Shown here piece by piece: positions 1 to 9,947 of a stretch of 36,453 nucleotides of DNA. Under the pieces are notes generated by a model, which saw only the letters and a list, made by a program, of their open reading frames with translations, did no database searches and was not told the DNA's origin. Each line of letters begins with the position of its first letter. Positions within the stretch are counted from its first letter, which is position 1. Source of the DNA: Pseudoflavonifractor capillosus (GTDB taxonomy: Bacteria > Bacillota > Clostridia > Oscillospirales > Oscillospiraceae); the NCBI RefSeq assembly GCF_016899775.1, contig NZ_JACJJE010000031.1, positions 1 through 36,453 of the forward strand. Reading direction: 5' to 3'. A program made the translations under genes and the position numbers.

Positions 1-287
1 CCCTCACCCCCAGGCCCCCCACCGTCAAGACCGTCCGGGACACGGTGGCCGCCCTGCGGCTGGACGCGGTGCTGGCGGCGGGCTTCTCCACCTCCCGGTC
101 CAAGGCGGCGGACTTCATCTCCGCCGGGCGGGTGTCCATCAACCACCGGGAGTGCATGAAGGGCGACCGGACGGTGAATGAGGGGGACGTGCTCACCTGC
201 CGCGGCCTGGGCAAGTGCGTGGTGAAGGAGGTCCTGGGGGCCTCCAGAAAAGGACGGATCATGCTGGTGATGGAGCGGTATGTATAG
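1..287 (+). CDS. YlmH-like S4-domain RNA-binding protein, 3' part
   Basis: The reading frame is open to the left edge (first full codon at position 3), so the 5' part of the gene lies outside the window. The visible 94 residues carry an S4 RNA-binding domain: RLDAVLAAGF, then SRSKAADFISAGRV and the GDxLTxRGxG turn, ending in MERYV and a TAG stop. The S4 fold binds structured RNA, and the C-terminal S4 of YlmH (also called RqcP2) acts at the ribosome in Firmicutes. The family match is by eye; other S4 proteins such as RqcP or tyrosyl-tRNA synthetase tails are less likely because of the preceding VKTVRDTVA linker, which is typical of YlmH. In Firmicutes ylmH usually closes the ylm cluster beside ftsZ and divIVA, but here it is followed directly by a DUF896 gene. 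Confidence 0.8.
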   Translation, partial: LTPRPPTVKTVRDTVAALRLDAVLAAGFSTSRSKAADFISAGRVSINHRECMKGDRTVNEGDVLTCRGLGKCVVKEVLGASRKGRIMLVMERYV

Positions 288-341
288 CGCCGCAGCCCGA
301 TCCCCCCGGACGGGGGAGGAGTTCATACACAGGAGGAAGCT

Positions 342-551
342 ATGGAACAAGCAAAAATCGACCGGATCAACGCCCTGGCCCGGAAGGCCAAGACCCCGGA
401 GGGACTGACGGAGGAGGAGAAGCACGAGCGGGCCCTGCTCCGCCGGGAGTACCTGGACGCGGTGAGAGCCAACCTGGAGAGCCAGCTGGAGCACACGTAT
501 CTCCAGCGGCCGGACGGCACCCGGGTGCCCATGAAAAAGCGGAAAGACTGA
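342..551 (+). CDS. DUF896 (YnzC family) small protein
   Basis: This 69-residue protein begins with the ATG preceded by AGGAGG at 331-336. It has the family hallmarks: an N-terminal helix with RINALARKAK, then GLTEEEKHERALLRREYLDAVRANLESQL and a basic tail. YnzC-type proteins are short helical hairpins, implicated in B. subtilis in the SOS/YneA operon, but their biochemical role is unknown. The family usually spans 60-80 residues, so this copy is complete. It lies 54 nt downstream of the S4 gene in the same direction and may be cotranscribed with it; a separate promoter for the next gene begins just after its stop. The family assignment is firm, the function is not. Confidence 0.88.
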   Translation: MEQAKIDRINALARKAKTPEGLTEEEKHERALLRREYLDAVRANLESQLEHTYLQRPDGTRVPMKKRKD

Positions 552-571
552 GATTCTTCATCTTCCGTTCA

Positions 572-600
572 TTGACAATCTTCTCCGGGTCTGCAATAAT
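572..600 (+). promoter_or_regulatory. Predicted sigma-A promoter of the degV gene
   Basis: TTGACA at 572-577, a 17-nt spacer and AATAAT at 595-600. The -35 is perfect and the -10 matches four of six. It lies 43 nt before the DegV start codon. Confidence 0.6.
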
Positions 601-642
601 GGGGTTAGACCCTTTGAAATGAACCATTTCAGGAGGACCGCC

Positions 643-1509
643 ATGCTACCAATCAAATTTGTCACAGACTCCGCCGCCGACATCCCCCGCGCCCTGCGGG
701 AGGAACTGGGCATCCAGGTGCTCCCCTTCCCCATCGCCATGGGGAACAAGGAGCTTCAGGACGGCTATGATTTTACCCCTGAGGAGTTTTATCCCATGCT
801 CCTCTCGGCGGCTCAGATCCCCACCCACGCCCAGCTCAACCCCTTTGTCTTCAGCCAGTGCTTTCAGGAGGCGTTTCAGGAGGGGTGCCGCTGCCTGATC
901 TATACCGCCATCAACTCCAAGGGCTCTGCCACCTATCAGAACGCCGTCCAGGCCCGGGAGGAGTTTTATGAGGACTATCCGGAGGCCGAGGGAACCTTCC
1001 ACATCCACATTCTGGACTCCCACACCTACACCATGGGCTACGGCTGGGCGGTGGTCCAGGGGGCCAGAATGGCCCGGGATGGGGCGAACGAGGAGGAGAT
1101 CCTGACCTATCTGAGGGACTGGATCGACCACGCCCGGGTGATTTTCGCCCCCCTGGACCTGCGCTTTGCCAAGAAGTCGGGCCGGGTGTCCGCGGCGGCC
1201 GCCTTTATGGGGGACGCTCTGGGGCTCAAGCCCATCATGACCTTTGAAAACGGGGACTCCAAGGTCCTCTCCAAGGTGCGGGGGGAGAAAAATGTGGTCC
1301 CCGCCCTGCTGGAGCTGTGCCGGAAGACCCGGAAGCCCGGGACCCCCTATCTGGTCATTGAGGGGAACAACCGGGAGCAGGCCGCCCGGCTGGAGGAGGA
1401 GGCCGCCAAAAGCCTGGGGGCGCCCGCGGATATGACCTATTCCATCGGCGGCGTCATTGCCATCAACGCCGGGCCCAATCTCATCGGCCTGGTCTATCGG
1501 GAAGAGTAA
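643..1509 (+). CDS. DegV family fatty-acid-binding protein
   Basis: DegV/FakB proteins bind a fatty acid and present it to the kinase FakA for incorporation into phospholipid. The 288-residue product has the family signature at its N-terminus (FVTDSAADIP), the AINSKGSATYQNA segment near residue 90, DSHTYTMGYG, and the C-terminal lipid-pocket region with RFAKKSGRVSAAAAF and LKPIM. The ATG at 643 is chosen over an in-frame ATG at 619 because AGGAGG lies at 631-636, six bases upstream. It has its own promoter at 572-600. No fakA kinase gene is nearby, which is common for scattered DegV paralogues. Cytosolic; no signal peptide or membrane helix is visible. Confidence 0.93.
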   Translation: MLPIKFVTDSAADIPRALREELGIQVLPFPIAMGNKELQDGYDFTPEEFYPMLLSAAQIPTHAQLNPFVFSQCFQEAFQEGCRCLIYTAINSKGSATYQNAVQAREEFYEDYPEAEGTFHIHILDSHTYTMGYGWAVVQGARMARDGANEEEILTYLRDWIDHARVIFAPLDLRFAKKSGRVSAAAAFMGDALGLKPIMTFENGDSKVLSKVRGEKNVVPALLELCRKTRKPGTPYLVIEGNNREQAARLEEEAAKSLGAPADMTYSIGGVIAINAGPNLIGLVYREE

Positions 1510-1524
1510 GCAAAGCAATACAGC

Positions 1525-1555
1525 GGCCCCGGCCCGGAGTTTCCGGGACGGGGCC
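1525..1555 (+). other. GC-rich hairpin between degV and the AI-2E gene
   Basis: GGCCCCG (1525-1531) pairs with CGGGGCC (1549-1555) and CCCGGA (1533-1538) with TCCGGG (1542-1547), with a single unpaired base on each side. No T-run follows, so it is not a clear intrinsic terminator. It may pause transcription or protect RNA between the two genes. Confidence 0.5.
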
Positions 1556-1611
1556 GGTCTGCATATCGGGCCGGCGGAGCGTCCGCCGGATAGAAAGGAA
1601 GTCAGATCCCA

Positions 1612-2778
1612 ATGGAGGAAAGGAAGCTCTCCTGGCCGGAGCGGGGCAAGCTGTGGGCCAGGCTGGGAATCCGGCTGGCCCTGCTGGTGCTGGCCCTGTG
1701 GCTGCTGCAGGCGGTGGGGCTGCCCCTGCTCTCTCTGTTCGCCCCCTTTGTGGCCGCCCTGATTACGGCGGCCATTCTCCATCCCCCCATCCGGTGGCTG
1801 CAGCGGCGGCTGGGGGTGCCCCGAAAATTTTCCACCCTGCTGATCCTGCTGCTGCTGTTCGGTCTGCTGGGGGCGGGAATCTGCTATCTGGGGTACGCCG
1901 GAGGCGTGGAGCTGGTGGCCCTGGTGCAGAACTGGAACGGCCTGCTGGAGAGCCTGCAGAGCACCCTGGATCAGATCGAGATCATGTCCGCCCAGCTGTG
2001 GAGGCTGGTGCCGGCCCAGCTCACCGCCGCGGTGGAGTCGGTGACCCAGGGGTTCATGGAGTGGCTGAACAGCGCGATGCCCGATCTGCTCAACGCGGCG
2101 GTGGAGTATACCACCGACAAGGCCAGAGGGGTGCCGGATGTGGTGTTGGCCCTGATCATCTATATCATGGCCTGCTACATGCTCACAGTGGACTACCCCT
2201 ACCTCCGCAGCCAGGCGGTCCAGCATACCCACCAGCGTCTGCTCCATTTTTTGAAGCAGGTACGGGACACCGCCCTGGCCGCCTTTGGCGGCTATCTCCG
2301 GGCGGAGTTCCTGCTGTCGGTGGTGGTGTTCTTCATCCTGCTGGTGGGCTTCTTTGTCATCGGGCAGCCCTATGGCCTGCTTCTGGCCCTGGTGCTGGCC
2401 GTCATGGACTTTATCCCCATCATCGGGGCCGGGACGGTGATGGTCCCCTGGGCGGTCATCGACCTGTTTATGGGGAACTACTTCCACGCCGTCCAGCTCA
2501 TGGTCATCTGGGGCGCCATCGCCCTGTTCCGCCGGGTGGGGGAGCCCAAGTTTGTGGGCGACCAGACCGGACTGTCCCCCATCGCCTCCCTCATCAGCAT
2601 CTACATCGGCTGGCGGCTGGCCGGGGTGCTGGGCATGATCCTGGGGCCCACCATCGCCCTGATCGCCCTGAACCTGATCCGGCTGGGCATTTTCGAGGGG
2701 GTGCGCCTGGACCTGGCTGCCGCCGCCGAGGACATTATGGCCGTCCTCCGGGAGCGCCCGCCCCGCAAGGAGGAGTAG
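1612..2778 (+). CDS. AI-2E family transporter / YtvI-like membrane protein
   Basis: The 388-residue polytopic membrane protein has about eight hydrophobic segments: a cluster at residues 20-90, a soluble insert near 95-180, and a C-terminal block. The conserved C-terminal features of the AI-2E family (PF01594) are visible: MDFIPIIGAG, then EPKFVGDQTGLSPIASL and GVLGMILGPTIAL. The length and the EPKxVGDQxGLSP motif are closest to sporulation protein YtvI rather than to E. coli TqsA, but the substrate cannot be read from sequence. The ATG at 1612 has a weak GAAAGGAA ribosome site about 12 nt upstream. It probably shares the degV transcript or has an unseen promoter. Two hairpins downstream (2823-2848, 2912-2938) probably end the transcript. 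Confidence 0.88.
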   Translation: MEERKLSWPERGKLWARLGIRLALLVLALWLLQAVGLPLLSLFAPFVAALITAAILHPPIRWLQRRLGVPRKFSTLLILLLLFGLLGAGICYLGYAGGVELVALVQNWNGLLESLQSTLDQIEIMSAQLWRLVPAQLTAAVESVTQGFMEWLNSAMPDLLNAAVEYTTDKARGVPDVVLALIIYIMACYMLTVDYPYLRSQAVQHTHQRLLHFLKQVRDTALAAFGGYLRAEFLLSVVVFFILLVGFFVIGQPYGLLLALVLAVMDFIPIIGAGTVMVPWAVIDLFMGNYFHAVQLMVIWGAIALFRRVGEPKFVGDQTGLSPIASLISIYIGWRLAGVLGMILGPTIALIALNLIRLGIFEGVRLDLAAAAEDIMAVLRERPPRKEE

Positions 2779-2822
2779 AGGTGGGGGCTTCAGGGATGCC
2801 CCTGCCGTAGGACAGAGGCCCC

Positions 2823-2848
2823 GTGGGCGGGTGAGGGCACCCGCCCAC
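2823..2848 (+). terminator. Hairpin after the AI-2E gene
   Basis: GTGGGCGGGTG and CACCCGCCCAC form an 11-bp perfect stem around AGGG. Purine-rich sequence follows instead of a T-run, so termination here would be weak. Confidence 0.45.
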
Positions 2849-2888
2849 ACGGCATAAAGAAACCGTCTTCATAGCTGGGACCATTCCC

Positions 2889-2938
2889 CTCATCCGGCCC
2901 CTTCGGGGCCACCTTCCCCTAAAGGGGAAGGCTTTTTT
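2889..2938 (+). terminator. Double-hairpin repeat module acting as terminator
   Basis: GGCCCC-TTCG-GGGCC is followed by CCTTCCCC (2912-2919), TAAA, GGGGAAGG (2924-2931) and T6 (2933-2938), a good intrinsic terminator for the AI-2E gene. The same two-hairpin module, in reverse orientation, occurs at 24288-24331 and 24796-24848, including the trailing CGGATGAG. It is therefore a dispersed repeat used as, or inserted at, a gene end. Confidence 0.7.
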
Positions 2939-2952
2939 GCGGGGAGGCATGC

Positions 2953-3085
2953 GGGCGACCGCGAGGGTCGCCCCTACGGCGAACCACGGCCCCTTCCGAG
3001 ATACGACGGGAGGGGCAAGCCCCTCCCCTACGGGGTTTAAGAATACCTCTCATGGTTTGGGTAGGGGAGGCCCTTGGGCCTCCCG
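2953..3085. repeat. Cluster of short palindromes ending in CCCCTAC
   Basis: Three modules follow each other: GGGCGACC/GGTCGCCC (2953-2977), GAGGGGC/GCCCCTC (3010-3031) and a reversed GTAGGGGAGGCCC/GGGCCTCCC (3061-3085). Each is a hairpin whose right arm runs into CCCTAC, or GTAGGG when reversed. The stems differ in sequence while the CCCTAC edge is constant. Related modules appear at 24708-25027. No coding potential is seen. Confidence 0.7.
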
Positions 3086-3386
3086 CCAGGATTTACACCG
3101 AGAGCGTTGGCTGGGAAACCCAGGCGCAGTCTGAAAACCGCAGTAAAATCAAATTTTGTACACCCAGGGCCCCAGTGGGCCCGGATTCAAACGCACCCAA
3201 GCACTCCTGATTTTGCGCGCCGGAAATATTTTGCCTACTTCAAGGGGTAACCCCCGTAAATGGGGGTCCGGGGAAAGGCGACTATGAGCACGAAGTGCTC
3301 ATCTGGAGCCGTCCCCGGTGGCGCTTTGCCTACTTTGCCGCCATGGGCAAAGTAGGTCGCCGCCCGCAGGCGGCGAAATCCCCTAT
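3084..3386 (-). repeat. Family 2 structured repeat, copy 1
   Basis: In reverse orientation this copy matches 24405-24708 along most of its length. Shared segments include ACTGCGCCTGGGTTT, GCCAACGCT, AATCCTGGCGGG, TTCCGGCGCGCAAAATC and CGCCGCCCGCAGGCGGCG. Hairpins are CCCCC/GGGGG (3251-3266), ATGAGCAC/GTGCTCAT (3284-3302) enclosed by CCGGGG/CCCCGG (3268-3318), CCTACTTTGCC/GGCAAAGTAGG (3329-3356) and the 18-nt palindrome at 3359-3376. Stem sequences differ from the other copies but pairing is kept. No protein is supported here. The stretch 3387-3546 to its right holds nothing I can recognise. Confidence 0.75.
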
Positions 3387-3546
3387 GAAACGAAGCCCCC
3401 TGCGAAGCGGGCACCGAGTCGTGGCCCAGGCCAGCTTCTTTGACCCTGCTGGGCAATTCATCTTCTCGCACCCTGCGGAGAAACCGCCCCCGCTTTCCGC
3501 CTGCTATTCGCAGACCCGCCTGCTTCAAGAGCCGGAGCACAAAATA

Positions 3547-3588
3547 AAATAGAGAGGACCGCCCGCAGGGGGCAGTCCTCTCTATTTT
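3547..3588. terminator. Bidirectional intrinsic terminator
   Basis: AAATAGAGAGGAC and GTCCTCTCTATTT form a long stem with an inner GCCC/GGGC and T or A runs on both sides. It lies downstream of the displaced secA tails (minus strand) and to the right of the repeat region, so it could stop transcripts from either side. Confidence 0.75.
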
Positions 3589-3603
3589 CATTTTATAGCC
3601 AAA

Positions 3604-3648
3604 TTATTTGACATCGGGGTGGAACTGCTTACAGGTGCACTTCTTCAA
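3604..3648 (-). pseudogene. Displaced secA 3'-tail fragment, outer copy
   Basis: On the minus strand this stretch reads [13 protein letters not shown] followed by TAA, the same last 13 residues and stop as SecA at 4015. Compared with the real tail, the codons for V, C and one K differ only synonymously. Upstream of KK the similarity ends (ARAL instead of GLKW). There is no start codon or ribosome site in register, so it is a remnant, not a gene. It lies about 400 nt downstream of the true secA stop. Confidence 0.8.
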
Positions 3649-3760
3649 GGCGCGGGCGTTTTCTGCGGAAAACGCGGCGCTTCGCGCCAGGCCGCGCCTT
3701 CCGGGGGGCACTAGTTCCCCCCGGAGGCCCCCCTCCACTCTCCGAGGGGACGGGAGATTT

Positions 3761-3841
3761 TTACTTCACATCCGGGTGGAACTGCTTACAGGTGCATTTC
3801 TTCCACTTAAGGCCGGAGCCGCAGGGACAGGGGTCGTTGCG
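3761..3841 (-). pseudogene. Displaced secA 3'-tail fragment, inner copy
   Basis: This 27-codon stretch translates on the minus strand to [18 protein letters not shown] plus KQFHPDVK and TAA, identical in protein to the last 26 residues of SecA, including the zinc-binding cysteine motif. About seven codons differ from the real gene, all synonymously. The frame differs from that of secA and has a stop (TTA at 3884-3886) about 14 codons upstream, without a convincing start. A terminator (3923-3960) separates it from the real gene. It is probably untranslated: a relic of duplication or of allele replacement. Confidence 0.85.
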
Positions 3842-3922
3842 ATTCCCCAAGACGAGCAAGCTCGCCTTGGGGACCCCTTTGATTTAAAATCCTCGGGCGG
3901 AATGAATCCGCCCTGCAGCAAG

Positions 3923-3960
3923 ATTAAAAACAGCGGCACGACAGTGCCGCTGTTTTTAAT
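3923..3960. terminator. Intrinsic terminator of secA
   Basis: ATTAAAAACAGCGGCAC (3923-3939) and GTGCCGCTGTTTTTAAT (3944-3960) form a 17-bp perfect stem with a 4-nt loop. Read on the minus strand it ends in a T-run and lies 55 nt after the secA stop. Confidence 0.85.
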
Positions 3961-4014
3961 ACTTGGACGCGCCAAAAGGCGCGGGTCGCTTGCGCTCCCA
4001 TCGGCCGCAACGAC

Positions 4015-6771
<2,757 letters not shown>

Positions 6772-6849
6772 ATCGCGATACACCTCAATGCTGATGCTGA
6801 TTTGTCCAATATATCGGGGGAAAACGGCGCTTCCGCGCACGATCATCTT

Positions 6850-6878
6850 AGTATACCACATCCCACTGGGAGAAAAAA
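6850..6878 (-). promoter_or_regulatory. Possible secA promoter
   Basis: On the minus strand TATACT (6850-6855) is preceded by TGTGG. The -35 position (6873-6878) reads only TTTTTT. The -10 is good and the -35 weak. It would give a leader of about 72 nt. Confidence 0.4.
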
Positions 6879-6971
6879 GAGCAAATTGTAAACTTTCCCC
6901 CACACAATTTCCAATTTTCCAGGGGGGAACCCCGGGTTTTCCACCACAGATGTATAAATGTTCGCCGGGGG

Positions 6972-7000
6972 TTGACAAAATCTGCCCGCTGTGGTACCGT
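6972..7000 (+). promoter_or_regulatory. Promoter of the glycine riboswitch transcript
   Basis: TTGACA (6972-6977), a 17-nt spacer, then TACCGT (6995-7000). The -35 is perfect and the -10 poor. Its position just before the aptamers supports it. Confidence 0.6.
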
Positions 7001-7014
7001 ATCAGGGACAAGTG

Positions 7015-7207
7015 AACCGAACAAAGGAAGCGCGCAGGAAAACAGCAGGGCGGCAGCCCGCTTGCCGAAGGAGTAACACTCTCAGGCGTTCCCCTGGAAC
7101 GAGGACTGTGCGTGGATGTGACTCTGGAGAAGCTCGACGATTCGGGTGCCGAAGGTGCAACGCGGTCTTGGGTACAGGCCGCCAATCTCTCAGGCAAAAG
7201 GACAGAG
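7015..7207 (+). ncRNA. Tandem glycine riboswitch
   Basis: Two glycine aptamers lie in series. The first has GCCGAAG (7064-7070) and CTCAGGC (7081-7087). The second has GCCGAAGG (7148-7155) and CTCAGGCAAAAGGACAGAG (7189-7207), the classic gcvT-motif ending. The short linker between them is typical of the cooperative tandem form. Glycine binding would change folding of the downstream terminators before the symporter gene. Placement ahead of an AGCS-family transporter is a known arrangement in Firmicutes. Whether glycine turns the gene on or off cannot be decided from sequence alone. Confidence 0.93.
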
Positions 7208-7220
7208 ACGAGGAAGCAAA

Positions 7221-7265
7221 ACGCCCCTGTGCGCGTCTTTTGATGCGGGCGGGCGCGTGTTTTTT
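7221..7265 (+). terminator. Riboswitch-linked terminator 1
   Basis: A stem including ACGC/GCGT and GCGTC/GATGC ends in a T-run at 7258-7265, starting 14 nt after the second aptamer. It is the probable expression platform. Confidence 0.6.
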
Positions 7266-7276
7266 CGCCCATCGAC

Positions 7277-7308
7277 CGGACCGCGGAGCCATCCGCGGTC
7301 CGTTTTTT
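7277..7308 (+). terminator. Riboswitch-linked terminator 2
   Basis: CGGACCGCGG (7277-7286) and CCGCGGTCCG (7293-7302) form a perfect 10-bp stem followed by T6. It lies 30 nt before the symporter start codon, so transcription must pass it to express the gene. Confidence 0.85.
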
Positions 7309-7337
7309 GTCCGGGGAAGGAAAAGGAGAAGAGAGAT

Positions 7338-8717
7338 ATGGACATGAACCAGTTGGCCGATCAGGTCAGCAATCTGGCAGGCTTTGTGTGGAACGGTCTG
7401 CTGCTCTACCTGCTGGTGGGCACCGGCATTATTTTCACCATCCGCACCCGTTTCATTCAGGTGCGCAAGTTCGGGACCGGCTTTAAGCGCCTGTTCGGCA
7501 GCTTCAGCCTCAACGGGGAGAAGGCGGGCAAGGAGGGCATGAGCTCCTTCCAGGCCGTGGCCACCTCCATCGCCGCCCAGGTGGGCACCGGCAATATCAC
7601 CGGCTGCGCCACCGCCATGATCTCCGGCGGACCGGGGGCCATCTTCTGGATGTGGGTAGCCGCCTTCTTCGGCATGGCCACCATCTACGGCGAGGCCTGC
7701 CTGGCGCAGAAGTACAAGACCACCGACGAGACCGGCCATGTGATCGGCGGCCCGGTGTACTACATCCGGCAGGCCTTCAAGGGGACCTTCGGCAAGATCC
7801 TGGCGGGCTTCTTCGCCCTGGCCATCATCTTCGCTCTGGGCTTTACCGGCAACATGGTCCAGTCCAACGCCATCAGCAACGCCTTCCGGGAGGCCCTGAA
7901 CGTGCCCACCTGGATCGTGGGCGTGCTCCTGGCCCTGGTGGCCGCCTTCATTTTCCTGGGCGGCGTCACCCGCATCGCCTCGGTCACCGAGAAGCTGGTG
8001 CCCATCATGGCCGCCTTCTATCTGGTGGGCGGCCTGGTCCTCCTCATCGCCAACATCACCGCCCTGCCCAACGCCCTGCGGATGATCGTGGTAGGCGCCT
8101 TTGATCCCCAGGCCATTGTGGGCGGCGCCGCCGGCATCGGCGTGCGGGAGGCCATGCGCTTCGGCGTGGCCCGGGGCCTGTTCTCCAACGAGGCGGGCAT
8201 GGGCTCCACCCCCCACGCCCACGCCATGGCCAAGGTGGCCAAGCCCCAGGACCAGGGCATCGTGGCTATGATCTGCGTGTTCATCGACACCTTCATCGTC
8301 CTCACCATGACCGCCCTGGTGATGCTCACCAGCGGCGCCCTGAACGTGAACAACATGGCGGAGAATCCCGCCGCCGAGAACATGGCCCAGGTGGCCTTCA
8401 CCACCGTGTTCCAGGGCTTCGGCAACCTGTATGTGGCCATCTGCCTGCTGTTCTTCGCATTCTCCACCGTCATCGGCTGGTACTTCTTCGGCGCTCAGAA
8501 CGTGAAGTACCTGTTCGGCGTCAAGGCGGTGAAGGTGTACGCCTGCATCGCGGTGGTGTGCGTGGCCCTGGGCTCCATGCTGGAGGCCCCCCTGGTGTGG
8601 AACCTGTCCGACCTGTTCAACGCCCTGATGGTGTTCCCCAACCTGATCGCCTTGCTGGCCCTGTCCGGCGTGGTGGCCAAGATGGCCCGGGAGGACGACC
8701 ACGACCTGCGGCGGTAA
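7338..8717 (+). CDS. Sodium:alanine/glycine symporter (AGCS family)
   Basis: The 459-residue membrane protein imports alanine or glycine with sodium. Family features are the N-terminal [35 protein letters not shown], the [19 protein letters not shown] helix, [16 protein letters not shown], and [18 protein letters not shown]. About eleven hydrophobic helices are visible. The ATG at 7338 has AAAAGGAG nine bases upstream; the frame runs on into the riboswitch but that part is non-coding. Control by the upstream glycine riboswitch points to glycine, or alanine plus glycine, as the substrate. It is monocistronic and ends against a hairpin-flanked repeat. Confidence 0.95.
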   Translation: MDMNQLADQVSNLAGFVWNGLLLYLLVGTGIIFTIRTRFIQVRKFGTGFKRLFGSFSLNGEKAGKEGMSSFQAVATSIAAQVGTGNITGCATAMISGGPGAIFWMWVAAFFGMATIYGEACLAQKYKTTDETGHVIGGPVYYIRQAFKGTFGKILAGFFALAIIFALGFTGNMVQSNAISNAFREALNVPTWIVGVLLALVAAFIFLGGVTRIASVTEKLVPIMAAFYLVGGLVLLIANITALPNALRMIVVGAFDPQAIVGGAAGIGVREAMRFGVARGLFSNEAGMGSTPHAHAMAKVAKPQDQGIVAMICVFIDTFIVLTMTALVMLTSGALNVNNMAENPAAENMAQVAFTTVFQGFGNLYVAICLLFFAFSTVIGWYFFGAQNVKYLFGVKAVKVYACIAVVCVALGSMLEAPLVWNLSDLFNALMVFPNLIALLALSGVVAKMAREDDHDLRR

Positions 8718-8755
8718 CGCCCTGGAATTTTCTGAACACCCCAACAGCAACAGTA

Positions 8756-8786
8756 GCGGCCCCGCCGGCTCAGCCGGCGGGGCCGC
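8756..8786. terminator. GC-rich palindrome, left copy of a duplicated pair
   Basis: GCGGCCCCGCCGG and CCGGCGGGGCCGC form a 13-bp stem around CTCAG, 38 nt after the symporter stop. No T-run follows. It matches 30 of 31 bases of the hairpin at 9010-9040 on the other side of the repeat element. Confidence 0.7.
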
Positions 8787-9009
8787 TCAGCTTGTCAAAA
8801 AAACGCTGTTGAGTAGAACTCGCCTCAGTTTTGGCGGGGGAGCTCGAGGGGGCGGCAGCCCGCCTCGAGTGGGATTGAATGCCCTGAATGCCTTGCACAG
8901 CAAGGCGTTCAGCGAGCGCAGCGAGGACTTTTGCGCCGCTGCGGGGCGCAAAAGTAACGGCATTTTTGCAGGCTGTCGGAAAAGTCCTTGGACTTTTTTG
9001 ACAGCCTGA
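8787..9009 (+). repeat. Family 1 structured element, copy A
   Basis: This copy begins CTCAGCTTGTCAAAAAA (from 8786) and ends TTTTTTGACAGCCTGAG (to 9010), imperfect terminal inverted repeats of about 17 nt. Inside are a CTCGAG-bounded hairpin (8842-8868), CTGAATGCCTTGC/GCAAGGCGTTCAG (8884-8912), ACTTTTGCGCC/GGCGCAAAAGT (8927-8955), and a 19-bp hairpin at 8969-9008. The same architecture occurs at 22022 and 29120. A reading frame at 8809-9009 crosses it, but it is not conserved as a protein in copy B. Likely a small non-autonomous mobile element or a structured RNA. Confidence 0.8.
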
Positions 9010-9040
9010 GCGGCCCCGCCGGTTCAGCCGGCGGGGCCGC
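9010..9040. terminator. GC-rich palindrome, right copy of a duplicated pair
   Basis: Same 31-nt palindrome as 8756-8786 with one loop base changed. It sits 3 nt beyond the stop of the histidine kinase gene (minus strand) and could end that transcript. Confidence 0.7.
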
Positions 9041-9043
9041 AGT

Positions 9044-9946
9044 TCATTCCAGGGGCAGATAGAGGGAAAAGGTGCTGCCCTTCCCGGGTTTGGAGGACAG
9101 CTTCACATAGCCCCCCTCTCGGGTGAGGATGCTCCGGGTGAGAAAGAGCCCTAGTCCTAACCCCTCCTGGTCCCGTACCCCCTCTCCCCGGTAGAAGCGG
9201 CCGAAGATGCGGGCCTGCTCCCCCTCGGGGACGCCGGGGCCGGTGTCGGACACCTGGATGCAGCAGAACAGCTCGTAAAAGACGGCGGACAGGGTGACCG
9301 CGCCCCCGGGGGGCGTGTACTTTACCGCGTTGTCCACCACGTTGCCCAGGGCCTCGGCAGTCCACTTTTGGTCGAACCGGGCGCTGCCCTGGGCGGGCTG
9401 CACGGTGAGGGAGATGTTTTTCTCCGCCGCCGCCCCGGAATACTGGGCGGCCGCCTCCTCCAGCAGGGGGGCCACCGGGTGGAGGGCGGGGGTGAGGACG
9501 AGAATCCCGCTGTCCAGCCGGGAGGACTTCACCAGGGTTTCGATGAGAAACCGCAGCTTTTCCGCCTGGGCCTGGACCACCCGGGCCTGCTCCCGCTGCT
9601 CCGGGGGGAGGGGGCTCTCCGCCAGCAGGGAGGAGTACAGCAGCAGAGCGGCGATGGGGGTTTTGGTCTGGTGGGAGATGTCCGCAATGAGGGCGGCGAT
9701 CTTGCCCCGCTCCTCCGCCAGGCTGCGGGCGGAGGCGGCGGAGCCGTTCAGAAACCGGGCCAGCTTGGCCTCCAGGGCGGAGGGGGCCGACTCGTCGAAG
9801 GTGGTTTCCTGAAACTGCCCCTCCAGGGCCCGGTCCAGCATACGGTCCGCCTGGGCCAGCTGCCGCCGGGCCCGGAGCCACTGGACCACCCCGAAGATCA
9901 CCCCGCCCCCGGCCAGGAGCAGGCAGAGCACAGAATATCCGTCCAT
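9044..9946 (-). CDS. Sensor histidine kinase, single membrane helix
   Basis: The 300-residue kinase has one N-terminal membrane helix (about residues 4-24), a short linker, and no extracellular sensor domain. The dimerisation helix carries the phospho-acceptor motif ADISHQTKTPIAAL. The ATPase domain has the N box (NVVDNAVKYT), DTGPGVPEGE, the F box (IFGRFYRGEG) and GLGLGLFLTRSIL. It would phosphorylate the response regulator encoded 1 nt upstream. Lack of a sensor domain suggests detection at or within the membrane, or through a partner protein; no transporter partner is adjacent. The start ATG follows the regulator stop so closely that translational coupling is likely. Confidence 0.93.
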   Translation of the reverse strand: MDGYSVLCLLLAGGGVIFGVVQWLRARRQLAQADRMLDRALEGQFQETTFDESAPSALEAKLARFLNGSAASARSLAEERGKIAALIADISHQTKTPIAALLLYSSLLAESPLPPEQREQARVVQAQAEKLRFLIETLVKSSRLDSGILVLTPALHPVAPLLEEAAAQYSGAAAEKNISLTVQPAQGSARFDQKWTAEALGNVVDNAVKYTPPGGAVTLSAVFYELFCCIQVSDTGPGVPEGEQARIFGRFYRGEGVRDQEGLGLGLFLTRSILTREGGYVKLSSKPGKGSTFSLYLPLE

Positions 9947-9947
9947 A

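Noticed and set aside
646-2850. Long minus-strand frame opposite degV and the AI-2E gene
   Set aside because: Low-complexity G/Q/H/P-rich translation, no ribosome site, and both sense genes match known families.
6772-7272. N-terminal extension of SecA in the same frame
   Set aside because: It would read antisense through the glycine riboswitch and lacks SecA similarity; the ATG at 6771 has a good ribosome site.
7146-7337. Longer start for the symporter inside the riboswitch
   Set aside because: It would translate the second aptamer and both terminators; the ATG at 7338 has a clear ribosome site.
8809-9009. Frame of 66 residues across family 1 copy A, with a related C-terminus in copy C
   Set aside because: The frame is not kept in copy B and the changes between copies follow base pairing rather than codons.
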